DNA from: Kolteria novifilia | GTDB lineage: Bacteria; Planctomycetota; Planctomycetia; Kolteriales; Kolteriaceae | Assembly: GCA_007748055.1 (NCBI GenBank) | Contig: CP036279.1 | Coordinates: 3,844,001 to 3,908,000 of the forward strand | Direction of reading: 5' to 3' | Length of the DNA: 64,000 nucleotides | In this document: positions 23,870 to 32,467 of the stretch, piece by piece | How the letters are laid out: each line of letters opens with the position of its first letter | How positions within the stretch are numbered: position 1 is the first letter of the stretch | Translations under genes and position numbers: made by a program | The notes under the pieces: generated by a model | The model's database searches: none | What the model was told of the DNA's origin: nothing | What the model saw: only the letters and a program-made list of their open reading frames with translations

Positions 23870-25039
23870 GTGGTGCCGACGCTGATTCTCAAGGCTCACG
23901 ACACCGACGACGGAAGTGAAGAACTGATTGTCGTCGACAAGTCGCCATTCTTGGTTGGACGCCGACCAGAGAATGATGCCCAGATTTTCCAGCCCGACGT
24001 TTCGGGCCAACACGCCGAGCTACAGTTCCACGATCAGAACTGGGTGGTCGTCGACAAGGCCAGTACCAACGGGACTTTCCTCAACGGCCGACGCGTCGAG
24101 GGTTCCGCCTCGCTCGCCTCGGGGGATATTCTTCACTTCGCCACACGCAGCTTCCTCATCTCCCGCGAAACCGAGCCGGAGGAAGAGAACGGGCAGCGCA
24201 AGAATTCGACCATCGTGGCCGATCCCAAAGACATCAAGGGGATGGTCAATCTCGTCAAGATCATCGGCGAACAACGCACCTTCCCGCACTTTCAACGCAT
24301 CGTCGACTTGAGCAATGGCGAGACCCTTGGCTGGGAATCGCTTGGACGTGGGGTTGCCGCCGAGGGCATGATCCCTCCCGGCTCGCTCTTCCGACTCGCG
24401 GCGGTGAGCAGAGTCGAGTCGAAACTGAGCATGCGATTCCGACAGTCGGCGTGTAAGTGTCTCGCTTGCGGTCACTGCTGGCCCTCCGACAAGAAGTACC
24501 AGCTCTGGGTCAACTTGCACCCAGCGGAACTGCACGACGACCGCTTCCTGCCGTCGCTCCAAGACATGAGCCAATCGGGGTTGGGGCACGCCTATCAGGT
24601 CGTCATTGAAATGCCCGAGTCGTGGGTCTGCAACACCGACCAGATGGAGGTGCTCGTCGCGAAGGTGCGCGATCTCGGCTTCCTCGTCGCCTACGACGAC
24701 TTCGGCGCCGGCCAGTCGCGGATTCCCGACTTGATCACGGTTCCGCCCGACTACGTGAAACTCGACCGCCAGCTCGTCGCCAATATTGGGGATAACAAGG
24801 TCAAGCACGACCTCGTCCAAGCGATCGTCAACGCCTGCAACGAACTCAACGTGCAGACGCTTGGAGAGGGAATCGAGACGCAGGAAGAACGGGACGCCTG
24901 CATCGAAATGGGGATTCGCTACGGCCAAGGCTACTTCCTCGGTCGTCCGAAATCGCCGTTCGACTTGTTCGATCAGGATATCGAGCGGTTACCCAACGAT
25001 TGCGTCTTCGTCCGCCTCGGCATGGCCAACCGCCAATAA
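23870..25039 (+). CDS. FHA-EAL protein, putative c-di-GMP phosphodiesterase with phosphothreonine-binding domain
   Basis: 389 residues; GTG start (a second GTG follows at once). Residues about 24-80 form an FHA domain with GRRPENDAQIFQP, SGQHAEL and STNGTFLNG, the phosphothreonine-binding signature. Residues about 130-375 form an EAL domain without GGDEF. The metal and substrate residues appear kept: ESL for EAL, the Asn of VNLHP, VIEMPES, YDDFGAG, VKLD, EGIE and GQGYFLG. Hydrolysis of c-di-GMP is therefore plausible, controlled by Ser/Thr phosphorylation through FHA. Odd: a CKCLACGHC cluster at 195-203 just before the VNLHP strand could bind metal. No membrane segment, so cytoplasmic. Confidence 0.88.
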   Translation: MVPTLILKAHDTDDGSEELIVVDKSPFLVGRRPENDAQIFQPDVSGQHAELQFHDQNWVVVDKASTNGTFLNGRRVEGSASLASGDILHFATRSFLISRETEPEEENGQRKNSTIVADPKDIKGMVNLVKIIGEQRTFPHFQRIVDLSNGETLGWESLGRGVAAEGMIPPGSLFRLAAVSRVESKLSMRFRQSACKCLACGHCWPSDKKYQLWVNLHPAELHDDRFLPSLQDMSQSGLGHAYQVVIEMPESWVCNTDQMEVLVAKVRDLGFLVAYDDFGAGQSRIPDLITVPPDYVKLDRQLVANIGDNKVKHDLVQAIVNACNELNVQTLGEGIETQEERDACIEMGIRYGQGYFLGRPKSPFDLFDQDIERLPNDCVFVRLGMANRQ

Positions 25040-25052
25040 CCCTTCCCCGTTG

Positions 25053-25070
25053 GTCAGGCCATTGCCTGAC
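25053..25070. repeat. GTCAGGC hairpin repeat after the FHA-EAL gene
   Basis: Perfect 7-bp stem GTCAGGC/GCCTGAC with loop CATT, 13 bases after the stop codon. One of eight full copies in the window (also about 27159, 34964, 51130, 51428, 51661, 56158 and 56231). Position suggests a terminator or mRNA 3' structure. Confidence 0.65.
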
Positions 25071-25135
25071 ACGCATCCCGGCCCACTCTCATAGCGAGCC
25101 AATACCCACCCTAGACGACTCTTGGGTGCCATGCT

Positions 25136-25251
25136 CACGCTCGCGTGGGCATGCCGAGAGACTTCACGCTCGCGTGGGCATGCCGAGAGACTTCACGCTC
25201 GCGTGGGCATGCCGAGAGGACTCACGCTCGCGTGAGCATGCGGGAAGCGCC
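25136..25251 (+). repeat. Tandem array of four 29-bp palindromic units
   Basis: Units start at 25136, 25165, 25194 and 25223, an exact 29-base period. Each carries CACGCTCGCGTG and GGGCATGCC, so each can fold on itself. Units abut without unique spacers, so this is not CRISPR. Single copies of the same sequence are at 19078-19106 and 63178-63202. The array lies between the convergent FHA-EAL and lipoprotein genes. Confidence 0.85.
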
Positions 25252-25318
25252 TCTATCTCAGCACACTCCCGCGCGATTGGGGATGAGGCTCCATGGAACG
25301 AGCTTGCCCATCAACGTG

Positions 25319-26776
25319 CTAATTAGCGGCTCGCCGATCGGGGGCCTTGTGGTCGGGAATGCCCTTGGCCCACGTTTCGACCAGTTTGCTCACCTCTTTG
25401 GGAATCAACGCTTCTTCCGGTTTCTCTTCGGCCGTCGGCTTGGTTTTGGCCGGAGCGGGAGGCGTCACCGCGAGATCCTTCGGCGGCTTGGGGGGAGCCA
25501 ACCCTTTGGGCGGTTCGCTCGCCGCGACGTTGTTGACAGGGGGAGCAAGGGGCGCGGCCACCTTCGGCGCCCGCGGCGGAGCCAACGTCGGCTCATGCGC
25601 GATCGCCGGCATCTCCGCAGGCTTGGTCGGAGCGGCGACGGGGGTCGCATGCTTCGGGAGCCCCTGTCCCCTTGACGAAATACTTGGCGGCGCCGGAACC
25701 GCCTCGGCGGGCGGAGCCACGAGCGGCCTCGGTTGGGAGGTCTTCGGCCTCGACGTTGGAGGCGCGATCGCTCCGTCCGGACCATAGATCGGAAGCGCCA
25801 CCGTCTTCGGATGAAGCTGGAAGCTCGCAAGCTGTTCGTTCGAGAAGAAGCCACTTCCCAAACCGCCCGCGTTCACCGCCGGGCCACCTTGCTGAACGTG
25901 CGGCTGAAGACGGAGACTCGAGAGATCGCTCACCGGACTGGACGGATTGACTGGATGCCGTGGAACCGGTTGCATCCCCTGCTGGTCCGCAACCCCCTGG
26001 GCCGGCACGAACGAGGAACCCGTCCCCGCGTAGCCGCCGGGTGTCATCGCCTGAGCGGGCGGCGTGGTCGCTCTGACCGTGTTCGCGGGCGGTAGCACCC
26101 GCTGAGGAACGGCGGCCGGAGCCGGATTGGCGAACTGCTGGTAGACCGGTTGAGGTTGAGGCTGAGCGGGATAAGACGGTGCCCCCACCATCGCCGGCTG
26201 CTGATTGTTACAGGGGCAAGACGAGCCCGAGTCGTAGGTGACCGGCACGGCCGAAGCGACCTGAGTGAGTTGCTGTTCCTCGAACCGCGTCTGCTCCTGG
26301 AAGACGATATCTCGTTCGCTCTTGGCGGAGACGATACCGGGAGTCGGCTGCGCCGAGGTCGGACGGGACTGGGGAACGCCCATCGTCTTGTCCGGAGTTC
26401 GGGCAGAAACGTCCCGGAGCGAGGGAGCCGATTTCAGCTCCAGAGGGGCGGGCGTCGAGCTCTTCTCGACGGCAGCGACGGGTTGAACGCCCGTCGATGA
26501 GGGATCGGGAATGTTGAGCGCCGGGACAACGTTCCCCCTGCTCTCACGGTGAATCGACTCGAAACCCGTCTGGGGATTGACCGCGACGACTTCGGAGGGA
26601 TGTTGAGCGGTCTGGGGCAGAATCGCCACATGCGGATTGATCGGGGTGCTCCCCGGACCGATCGGATGAATCACCCGCGCGGTGTCACGGCGAGCGGTAC
26701 TACATCCGGTGATTGTCAACCCGACGAGTAGGATCAGCGTCAGCGGAGGAGTTCGGTTGTTTGAATGATGCCACAT
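25319..26776 (-). CDS. Proline-rich lipoprotein of unknown function
   Basis: 485 residues. A basic N-terminus and hydrophobic core lead to the lipobox ITGC (Cys about 25), so the protein should be lipidated and exported. The mature part is low complexity and rich in Pro, Ala, Gln, Ser and Thr with no globular motif: central QPQPQPVYQQ-like segments, and a C-terminal Pro/Ala/Lys region ending in a short helix (VSKLVETWAKGIPDHK). The ATG at 26776 has a GGGAG nine to ten bases upstream, itself just below a nested palindrome. Possibly a structural envelope or cell-surface linker; no function can be assigned. Confidence 0.7.
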   Translation of the reverse strand: MWHHSNNRTPPLTLILLVGLTITGCSTARRDTARVIHPIGPGSTPINPHVAILPQTAQHPSEVVAVNPQTGFESIHRESRGNVVPALNIPDPSSTGVQPVAAVEKSSTPAPLELKSAPSLRDVSARTPDKTMGVPQSRPTSAQPTPGIVSAKSERDIVFQEQTRFEEQQLTQVASAVPVTYDSGSSCPCNNQQPAMVGAPSYPAQPQPQPVYQQFANPAPAAVPQRVLPPANTVRATTPPAQAMTPGGYAGTGSSFVPAQGVADQQGMQPVPRHPVNPSSPVSDLSSLRLQPHVQQGGPAVNAGGLGSGFFSNEQLASFQLHPKTVALPIYGPDGAIAPPTSRPKTSQPRPLVAPPAEAVPAPPSISSRGQGLPKHATPVAAPTKPAEMPAIAHEPTLAPPRAPKVAAPLAPPVNNVAASEPPKGLAPPKPPKDLAVTPPAPAKTKPTAEEKPEEALIPKEVSKLVETWAKGIPDHKAPDRRAAN

Positions 26777-26791
26777 CGTTGCATTCTCCCA

Positions 26792-26836
26792 GTTGGCAGC
26801 GGCAACCTCATAAACGAGGTTCCGGCAATGGCCAAC
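26792..26836. promoter_or_regulatory. Nested palindrome in the 5' leader of the lipoprotein gene
   Basis: Outer arms GTTGGC (26792-26797) and GCCAAC (26831-26836) enclose inner arms AACCTC (26804-26809) and GAGGTT (26816-26821) around a 6-base loop. It lies 16 bases upstream of the lipoprotein start, directly adjoining the ribosome binding site on the minus strand, so it could be an operator or an mRNA leader structure. Function is inferred only from symmetry and position. Confidence 0.35.
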
Positions 26837-27722
26837 CCGACTTTAGAGGGAATTGGGGGCGATTTGTAGATCGGGATCGGGTCGGACCGATTGGGTAGGA
26901 GTAAAAACTGGAGCCATTACGACGATTGCGTCGATTGTGTGAGTTCGCGGCGCCAGCGCAAGCCGTCATCGACTCCGTTTTGACGCGCACGAGGCCGAAT
27001 CGTCGGATCGGTCGCCGCCAGACATACCGACCCGTAGGTCAGGTTCTCTTCACCTCTGCTTGGGGAGAGGTCGGCGAACAGAGTGAGCCAGGCGAGGGAG
27101 ATTTCACCTCGAGATGACGAGACTGACACGTACGCCGGTCGCCCACGTCTTCCCGTAGGTCAGGCCATTTGCCTGACATGCACGCCGGTCGGCCATTCGA
27201 AGAGTCTCGCAATGGCCTGACCCACGGCCGATCTCGTCCACACTTCGAAGGGGCACTTGGATTCCAAACCCATTCCCCCCCCTTGAGATCGTTGGGAGTC
27301 ATCCCAAAGAACCAAGACCCTCCACACGCGCAGGGGAAAACCACTTGACACTCCAAACCGACGCCAGCTACGATAGCAAGAGATTTGGTGAGCTACCCTT
27401 CGATCGAAAGGGACCGTTCTCGTAGAGGCCCCTCTCCATGACTGGAGAGAGGAGAGTTTCTCAGAGTGGCTTCGTGATCAGCGAGCCAACCCACCTTGCG
27501 TGGTCACTGCACGGCCACATTGACTGAGATCTCCTGCCGACGAGTGACTGCGTTACCAACCCACGACACGATTGCCGATCCGCTTTGGACCCAACAGTCC
27601 CGCCGTCCCGCGTGAAAGACCACTTTCCCGCCGGAGAATCGGCATTCGGCTAGGAGCCGTCGGTTTGATGTGCCTTCCCAGGGCGCATCGGCAAACGCAC
27701 CAACGATCCGAGGAGAGCGTTC
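26837..27722. other. Non-coding stretch upstream of the first PSCyt cluster
   Basis: About 890 bases with no supportable gene. It holds a GTCAGGC/GCCTGAC hairpin at 27159-27177, a related half-copy near 27211-27224, a good sigma70-like promoter at 27345-27374, and a small hairpin CTCTCC/GGAGAG at 27432-27449. Short open frames here are repeat-derived or lack start signals. Confidence 0.5.
27345..27374 (+). promoter_or_regulatory. Sigma70-like promoter candidate for the PSCyt/DUF1501 cluster
   Basis: A perfect TTGACA (27345-27350) is followed after 18 bases by TACGAT (27369-27374), close to TATAAT. The strand matches the cluster beginning at 27723, which would leave a leader of about 340 bases containing the hairpin at 27432-27449. 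Such a consensus -35 is rare in this GC-rich window. Confidence 0.4.
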
Positions 27723-30700
27723 ATGAAACGCGGTCTCGCCCTGGGTGTTGTCTGCATTGCGGTCGCCACCATCGCCGCGGATGCAACCCCAGCGAAGAAA
27801 GCAAGTTCGACCGATCCCGAGCAACTGCCCCTTCCCAAGCTCACGGAGAAGGAACGCGAAGAACTCGCGTCGATGGAAGAAGGGCTTCCCGCCGTCGCTC
27901 AGCGGAAGGTCGACTTCGCCAAAGACATTTTGCCCATCTTCTCCAATCGCTGCGATCACTGCCACGGACCTGAGGATCGTCAGGGCGGTCTCCGTCTCGA
28001 CATCCGGGCCGAAGCCAGGCGCGGCGGCGACAACGGGCTCGTCATCAAGGTCGGCAAGAGTGCCGCCTCGGACCTGATCCATCGCGTGGCCGGTCTCGAC
28101 GAAGACCTCGTGATGCCTCCCGACGACGAGGCGCTGGGCAAGGAACAAGTCAGCCTCTTACGGGCGTGGATCGACCAGGGAGCGGTTTGGCCGGACGCCT
28201 ATTCGGGCAGCGAAGGCAAGACCCTCACGACCCACTGGGCCTTCAACGCCCCGGACGATCCGAAGATACCCACCAAGGTCGGCGCTCACGGCGAGAGAAT
28301 CCGCAACCCCATTGACAACTTCATCTTATCGCGACTATCCAAGGAAGGAATCGCACCTTCGCCAGAGGCCGATCGACCGACCCTGATCAGGCGGCTCAGC
28401 CTCGATCTGCTCGGTCTGCTGCCCAAGCCCGAGGAGGTCGACGCCTTCGTCGACGACCAGCGGCCCGACGCTTACGAACGCCTCGTCGAGCGGCTCCTCG
28501 CCTCCCCCCACTTCGGGGAGCGCTGGGGTCGCCACTGGCTCGACCTGGCCCGCTATGCCGACAGCGACGGCTACGAAAAGGACAACGCCCGCCCCTGGGC
28601 GTGGCGCTATCGCGAATGGGTGATCAACGCGATCAACAGCGATCTTCCCTACGATCAATTCACCGTCGAGCAAATCGCCGGGGACTTGTTGCCCGATCCG
28701 ACGCTCGACCAAAAGGTCGCCACCGGATTCCATCGCAATACGTTGACCAACCGCGAGGGTGGCATCGACCGCGAGGAAGACCGCGTCAAAAACACCGTCG
28801 ACCGCGCCAACACCACCGGAACGGTCTGGATGGGACTCACCGTCGGGTGCGCCCAGTGCCACTCCCACAAGTACGACCCAATCACCCAGCGCGAATACTA
28901 CGGCTTCTACGCGTTCTTCAACAGCATGGACGAGAAGGACATCGCCGCTCCCCTCTCCAGCGAGACCCAAGCGTACCAGCAAGCGCTCGCCGCCTGGCAA
29001 CCGAAGCACCAACAAGCGGTCGCTCGTGTGAAGGAGTTCGAGAGAGAGCTTCCCGCCCGTCAGGCCGCGTGGGAGAGCAAGACGCAAAGCGAGGGTGGCC
29101 TCAAGGGATGGGATCTTCTCGACCCGACCGGAGCCCTCTCCTCGGGCGGCGCCACGTTGACGAAGCTCGACGACGGCTCCATGCTCGCCTCGGGGCCGAG
29201 ACCAAAGGTCGACGAGTACACGCTCGTCGCCCGCATGCCCGGCAAGAGGATCACCGCCCTTCGCGTCGAGGTCCTTCCCGACGACAAGCTCCCCGCGAAA
29301 GGACCGGGACGAGCTGACCACGGAAACCTCGTCCTTTCCGAGCTCAAACTCTCCACCGCCCCGAGCAGCGACCCGCTCAAAGCGTCGAAAGTCGAGTTCA
29401 GCGCCGCGAGCGCTAGTCACGAACAGGCGAAATACTTCGCCAAGCACGCGATCGACGGCAAGAATAACACCGGTTGGGCAATCGCCGACCCGAAAAAGAA
29501 CTTCCATCGCCCCCATACGTTGACCGCCGTGGTGAAGAAACCAATGGAGGTCGACGGGGGACTGGTCACGCTCCGCCTCAAGCAGTTCTACCCCGATCAC
29601 TCGATCGGCCGGTTCCGCGTCTTCGTGACCGAAACCGATCCGAATGAGATCCCCTCGCTCGCCTCCGATCAGGTGATCGCGGCGTTCGAAACTCCCGCGA
29701 AGGAGCGGAGCGCCGAGCAGGCGAAAGTCCTCGCCGCCTACTACCGCACCGTCGACCCGGAAATGGTGAAGCGAACCAAGGCCCTCGCGGCGGTGACCAA
29801 CGCCAAGCCCAAGGCGCCGCCGACCAAGGCTCAGTCCCTGGTGGAGCGAGCCAAACCTCGGACGACCAACGTTCACGTTCGGGGAGACTTCCTGCGCAAG
29901 GGCGACGAGGTGATCCCTCACACGCCGGCCTCGCTGCCGCCCCTTTCGCCCCGCGCCTCGCAACCCGACCGCCTCGACTTGGCCCAATGGATTGCCAATC
30001 CCGACAACCCGCTGACGGCGCGTGTCGCGGTCAATCGGGTCTGGAAGCACCTCTTCGGAAGGGGACTTGTCCGTACCGTCGAGGACTTTGGCACGCAGGG
30101 TGACGATCCCTCGCATCCGGAACTACTCGACTGGTTGGCGCAGCGCTATCCGGAGTTGGACTGGAGCCGCAAGAGGCTCATCAAGCTCATCGTCACCTCG
30201 GCGACCTATCGTCAATCGTCGAAGTACCGTCCCGAGCTACGCGACGTCGATCCCCAAAACGTCCTCCTCTCGCGACAGAACCGCTTCCGCGTGGAGGCCG
30301 AGGTCGTCCGCGATCTCTTCCTCAGCGCCAGCGGGCTGCTGCACGACAAAGTCGGTGGACCGAGCGTCTACCCGCCCCTGCCCCCCAGCGTGATCAAGCT
30401 GGCCTATGCCGGCTCCGGCCGTTGGCCGACGAGTAAAGGAAAGGACAAGTACCGCCGCGGGATGTACATCTTCGTCAAGCGAACGGTCCCCTTCCCGATG
30501 CTCAACACCTTCGATGCTCCCGAAGCTTCGGAAACTTGCACCAGGCGCGAGCGTTCCAACACCCCGCTTCAGGCACTGACGCTTCTCAACGACGAGTCGC
30601 TGCTCGAGTGCGCTCGGGCGCTCGGCGAACGCATTGCGAAAGCCGACAAGAAAACGATCGACGAAGAGGTCGCCTTCGCCTTCCGCTTGACTCTCGGTCG

Positions 30701-30899
30701 GGAGCCGACCGCCGAGGAAGCGACGACGATGAAGGACTTCTTCAAGTCGGTCAAGGAGATGGCGGCCGCCGATCCCAAGGAGTCGGCCCAGTTCGCCGGC
30801 GATCCCGATGCCTCCGAGCACGAGGCTCCCGACGCCGCCGCCCGGGTCGCTCTCGCGCGAGTCCTACTGAATCTCGATGAGTTTCTCACCAGGGAGTGA
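27723..30899 (+). CDS. PSCyt1-DUF1549-DUF1553 secreted cytochrome-like protein
   Basis: 1058 residues with an N-terminal signal peptide ([17 protein letters not shown]) and GAGGAG before the ATG. A planctomycete cytochrome c module (PSCyt1) has CDHCH at 77-81 and a distal Met-rich VMPPDDE segment. DUF1549 spans about 195-415, with the conserved [20 protein letters not shown] and a second haem-type motif [11 protein letters not shown] at 376. A beta-rich discoidin-like region (about 480-650) follows, and DUF1553 spans about 760-1045 ([13 protein letters not shown]). The product is probably an extracytoplasmic haem protein. The DUF1501 gene starts 3 bases after its stop, so both are co-translated. 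The reaction is unknown; sugar or sulfated-glycan breakdown has been suggested for these families but is unproven. Confidence 0.88.
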   Translation: MKRGLALGVVCIAVATIAADATPAKKASSTDPEQLPLPKLTEKEREELASMEEGLPAVAQRKVDFAKDILPIFSNRCDHCHGPEDRQGGLRLDIRAEARRGGDNGLVIKVGKSAASDLIHRVAGLDEDLVMPPDDEALGKEQVSLLRAWIDQGAVWPDAYSGSEGKTLTTHWAFNAPDDPKIPTKVGAHGERIRNPIDNFILSRLSKEGIAPSPEADRPTLIRRLSLDLLGLLPKPEEVDAFVDDQRPDAYERLVERLLASPHFGERWGRHWLDLARYADSDGYEKDNARPWAWRYREWVINAINSDLPYDQFTVEQIAGDLLPDPTLDQKVATGFHRNTLTNREGGIDREEDRVKNTVDRANTTGTVWMGLTVGCAQCHSHKYDPITQREYYGFYAFFNSMDEKDIAAPLSSETQAYQQALAAWQPKHQQAVARVKEFERELPARQAAWESKTQSEGGLKGWDLLDPTGALSSGGATLTKLDDGSMLASGPRPKVDEYTLVARMPGKRITALRVEVLPDDKLPAKGPGRADHGNLVLSELKLSTAPSSDPLKASKVEFSAASASHEQAKYFAKHAIDGKNNTGWAIADPKKNFHRPHTLTAVVKKPMEVDGGLVTLRLKQFYPDHSIGRFRVFVTETDPNEIPSLASDQVIAAFETPAKERSAEQAKVLAAYYRTVDPEMVKRTKALAAVTNAKPKAPPTKAQSLVERAKPRTTNVHVRGDFLRKGDEVIPHTPASLPPLSPRASQPDRLDLAQWIANPDNPLTARVAVNRVWKHLFGRGLVRTVEDFGTQGDDPSHPELLDWLAQRYPELDWSRKRLIKLIVTSATYRQSSKYRPELRDVDPQNVLLSRQNRFRVEAEVVRDLFLSASGLLHDKVGGPSVYPPLPPSVIKLAYAGSGRWPTSKGKDKYRRGMYIFVKRTVPFPMLNTFDAPEASETCTRRERSNTPLQALTLLNDESLLECARALGERIAKADKKTIDEEVAFAFRLTLGREPTAEEATTMKDFFKSVKEMAAADPKESAQFAGDPDASEHEAPDAAARVALARVLLNLDEFLTRE

Positions 30900-30902
30900 G
30901 CG

Positions 30903-32387
30903 ATGGATCCTCTAAACGAGTACGTCAAGCTTCAGCGTCGCCAGTTCCTCGCCACCAGCGCCAACGGCGTCGGCGCGTTGGCCTTGGCGTCGCTCTTGCA
31001 ACAAGACGGCTTGCTCGCCGCGGAAACGAAGCAGGACGCGTTGGTCAATCCGCTCGCGCCCAAGGCGCCCCATTTCCCGGCCAAGGCGACCAACTGCATC
31101 TTCATCTTTCTCGCCGGCGCCCCTAGTCAGATCGATCTCTTCGACCCCAAGCCGAAGCTCAACGAGCTCAACGGCCAACCCTTGCCGCCGTCGATGACCG
31201 AGAACGTCCGCTTCGCCTTCATCCAGAAGGAGTCGGCTCGGCTCATGGGCAGCTCGCGCAAGTTCACCAAACAAGGCGAATGCGGCATGGAGCTCTCCGA
31301 CCTGCTTCCCAATTTGGGGACGGTCGCCGACGATATCTGCCTCGTTCGCTCGCTGCATACCGACGCGTTCAACCATCATCCCGGCCAGCTCATGATGAAC
31401 ACCGGCGTCCAGATGTTCGGACGTCCCAGCGTCGGCTCCTGGCTCAACTATGGTCTCGGCTCCCCCTCGGATAGCCTGCCCGGCTACGTTGTCCTCACCG
31501 CCGGCCGCGGCACCAGCGGCGGAGCGAGCAACTGGTCGAGCGGCTTCCTTCCGTCGACGTACCAAGGCGTCCTCTTCCGCAATCAGGGCGAGCCGGTCCT
31601 CAACCTGAGCAACCCGCGCGGGTTGACCAGCGCGATGCAGCGCCGCAGCCTCGACGCCCTCAATCGCATGAACGAGCTTCACAAGGACCAGATGGCCGAT
31701 CCGGAGATCAACAGCCGCATTGCCTCCTACGAGCTGGCTTTTCGTATGCAGTCGGCGGCCCCGGAGTTGATTGATCTCTCCAAAGAGTCGAAAAAGACGC
31801 TCGAGGAGTACGGCGTTGATCGCGAGGTCGACAGCAAGCGTTTTCGCGGCGGCGGGCCCGAGGACTTCAAATCGTTCGCCACCAACTGCCTGCTCGCCCG
31901 TCGGATGGTCGAGCGTGGCGTCCGGTTTGTGAGCCTCTACCACGCAAGCTGGGATCACCACAGCAACCTCGATCAGGGCCTGTCGTTCAATTGCAAGATG
32001 GCCGACCAACCGATCGCGGCCCTACTCAAGGATCTCAAGCAACGCGGACTGCTCGATTCGACGCTCGTCGTCTTCGCGGGCGAGTTCGGACGAACGCCGC
32101 TCGGCGAGAATCGTCCCGGCTTTAAGAGTGTCAGCGGCCGGGACCACCATCCCTTCGCCTTCAGCGTCTGGATGGCCGGTGGGGGCGTCAAGGGCGGGCA
32201 AGTCATCGGCAAGACCGACGAGATCGGCTGGAACATCGAGGAAGACCCCGTTCACATCAACGATCTCCATGCCACGCTGCTGCATCTGTTCGGATTGAGG
32301 CACAAGGAGCTGACCTATCGCTTCAAGGGTCTCGACATTCGGCTCACCGATCAGCACGGCAAGGTCGTCGACAAGATGCTCGCGTAG
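30903..32387 (+). CDS. DUF1501 protein, Tat-exported, alkaline-phosphatase-superfamily-like
   Basis: 494 residues with a twin-arginine signal (QRRQFLATSANGVGALALAS). DUF1501 proteins have a sulfatase/alkaline-phosphatase-like fold; the conserved blocks are present: FLAGAPSQIDLFDPKP near the N-terminus, GEFGRTPLG, GRDHHPFAFSVWMAGGGVKG, and HINDLHATLLHLFG. Export by Tat implies folding, and perhaps metal loading, in the cytoplasm. The start lies three bases after the stop of the DUF1549/DUF1553 gene, with GGGAG overlapping the end of that gene. Likely a partner of that protein. Substrate unknown. Confidence 0.9.
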   Translation: MDPLNEYVKLQRRQFLATSANGVGALALASLLQQDGLLAAETKQDALVNPLAPKAPHFPAKATNCIFIFLAGAPSQIDLFDPKPKLNELNGQPLPPSMTENVRFAFIQKESARLMGSSRKFTKQGECGMELSDLLPNLGTVADDICLVRSLHTDAFNHHPGQLMMNTGVQMFGRPSVGSWLNYGLGSPSDSLPGYVVLTAGRGTSGGASNWSSGFLPSTYQGVLFRNQGEPVLNLSNPRGLTSAMQRRSLDALNRMNELHKDQMADPEINSRIASYELAFRMQSAAPELIDLSKESKKTLEEYGVDREVDSKRFRGGGPEDFKSFATNCLLARRMVERGVRFVSLYHASWDHHSNLDQGLSFNCKMADQPIAALLKDLKQRGLLDSTLVVFAGEFGRTPLGENRPGFKSVSGRDHHPFAFSVWMAGGGVKGGQVIGKTDEIGWNIEEDPVHINDLHATLLHLFGLRHKELTYRFKGLDIRLTDQHGKVVDKMLA

Positions 32388-32467
32388 GTCTGGCGACGAC
32401 GGGGGACTCCGCGAACCATCCGCGTCCGGAACCAACGCGGCCAACGAGAACCAGGGGAAAGGGAACC

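Noticed and set aside
25136-25251. CRISPR array
   Set aside because: The 29-base repeats are contiguous with no unique spacers, and no cas gene is near.
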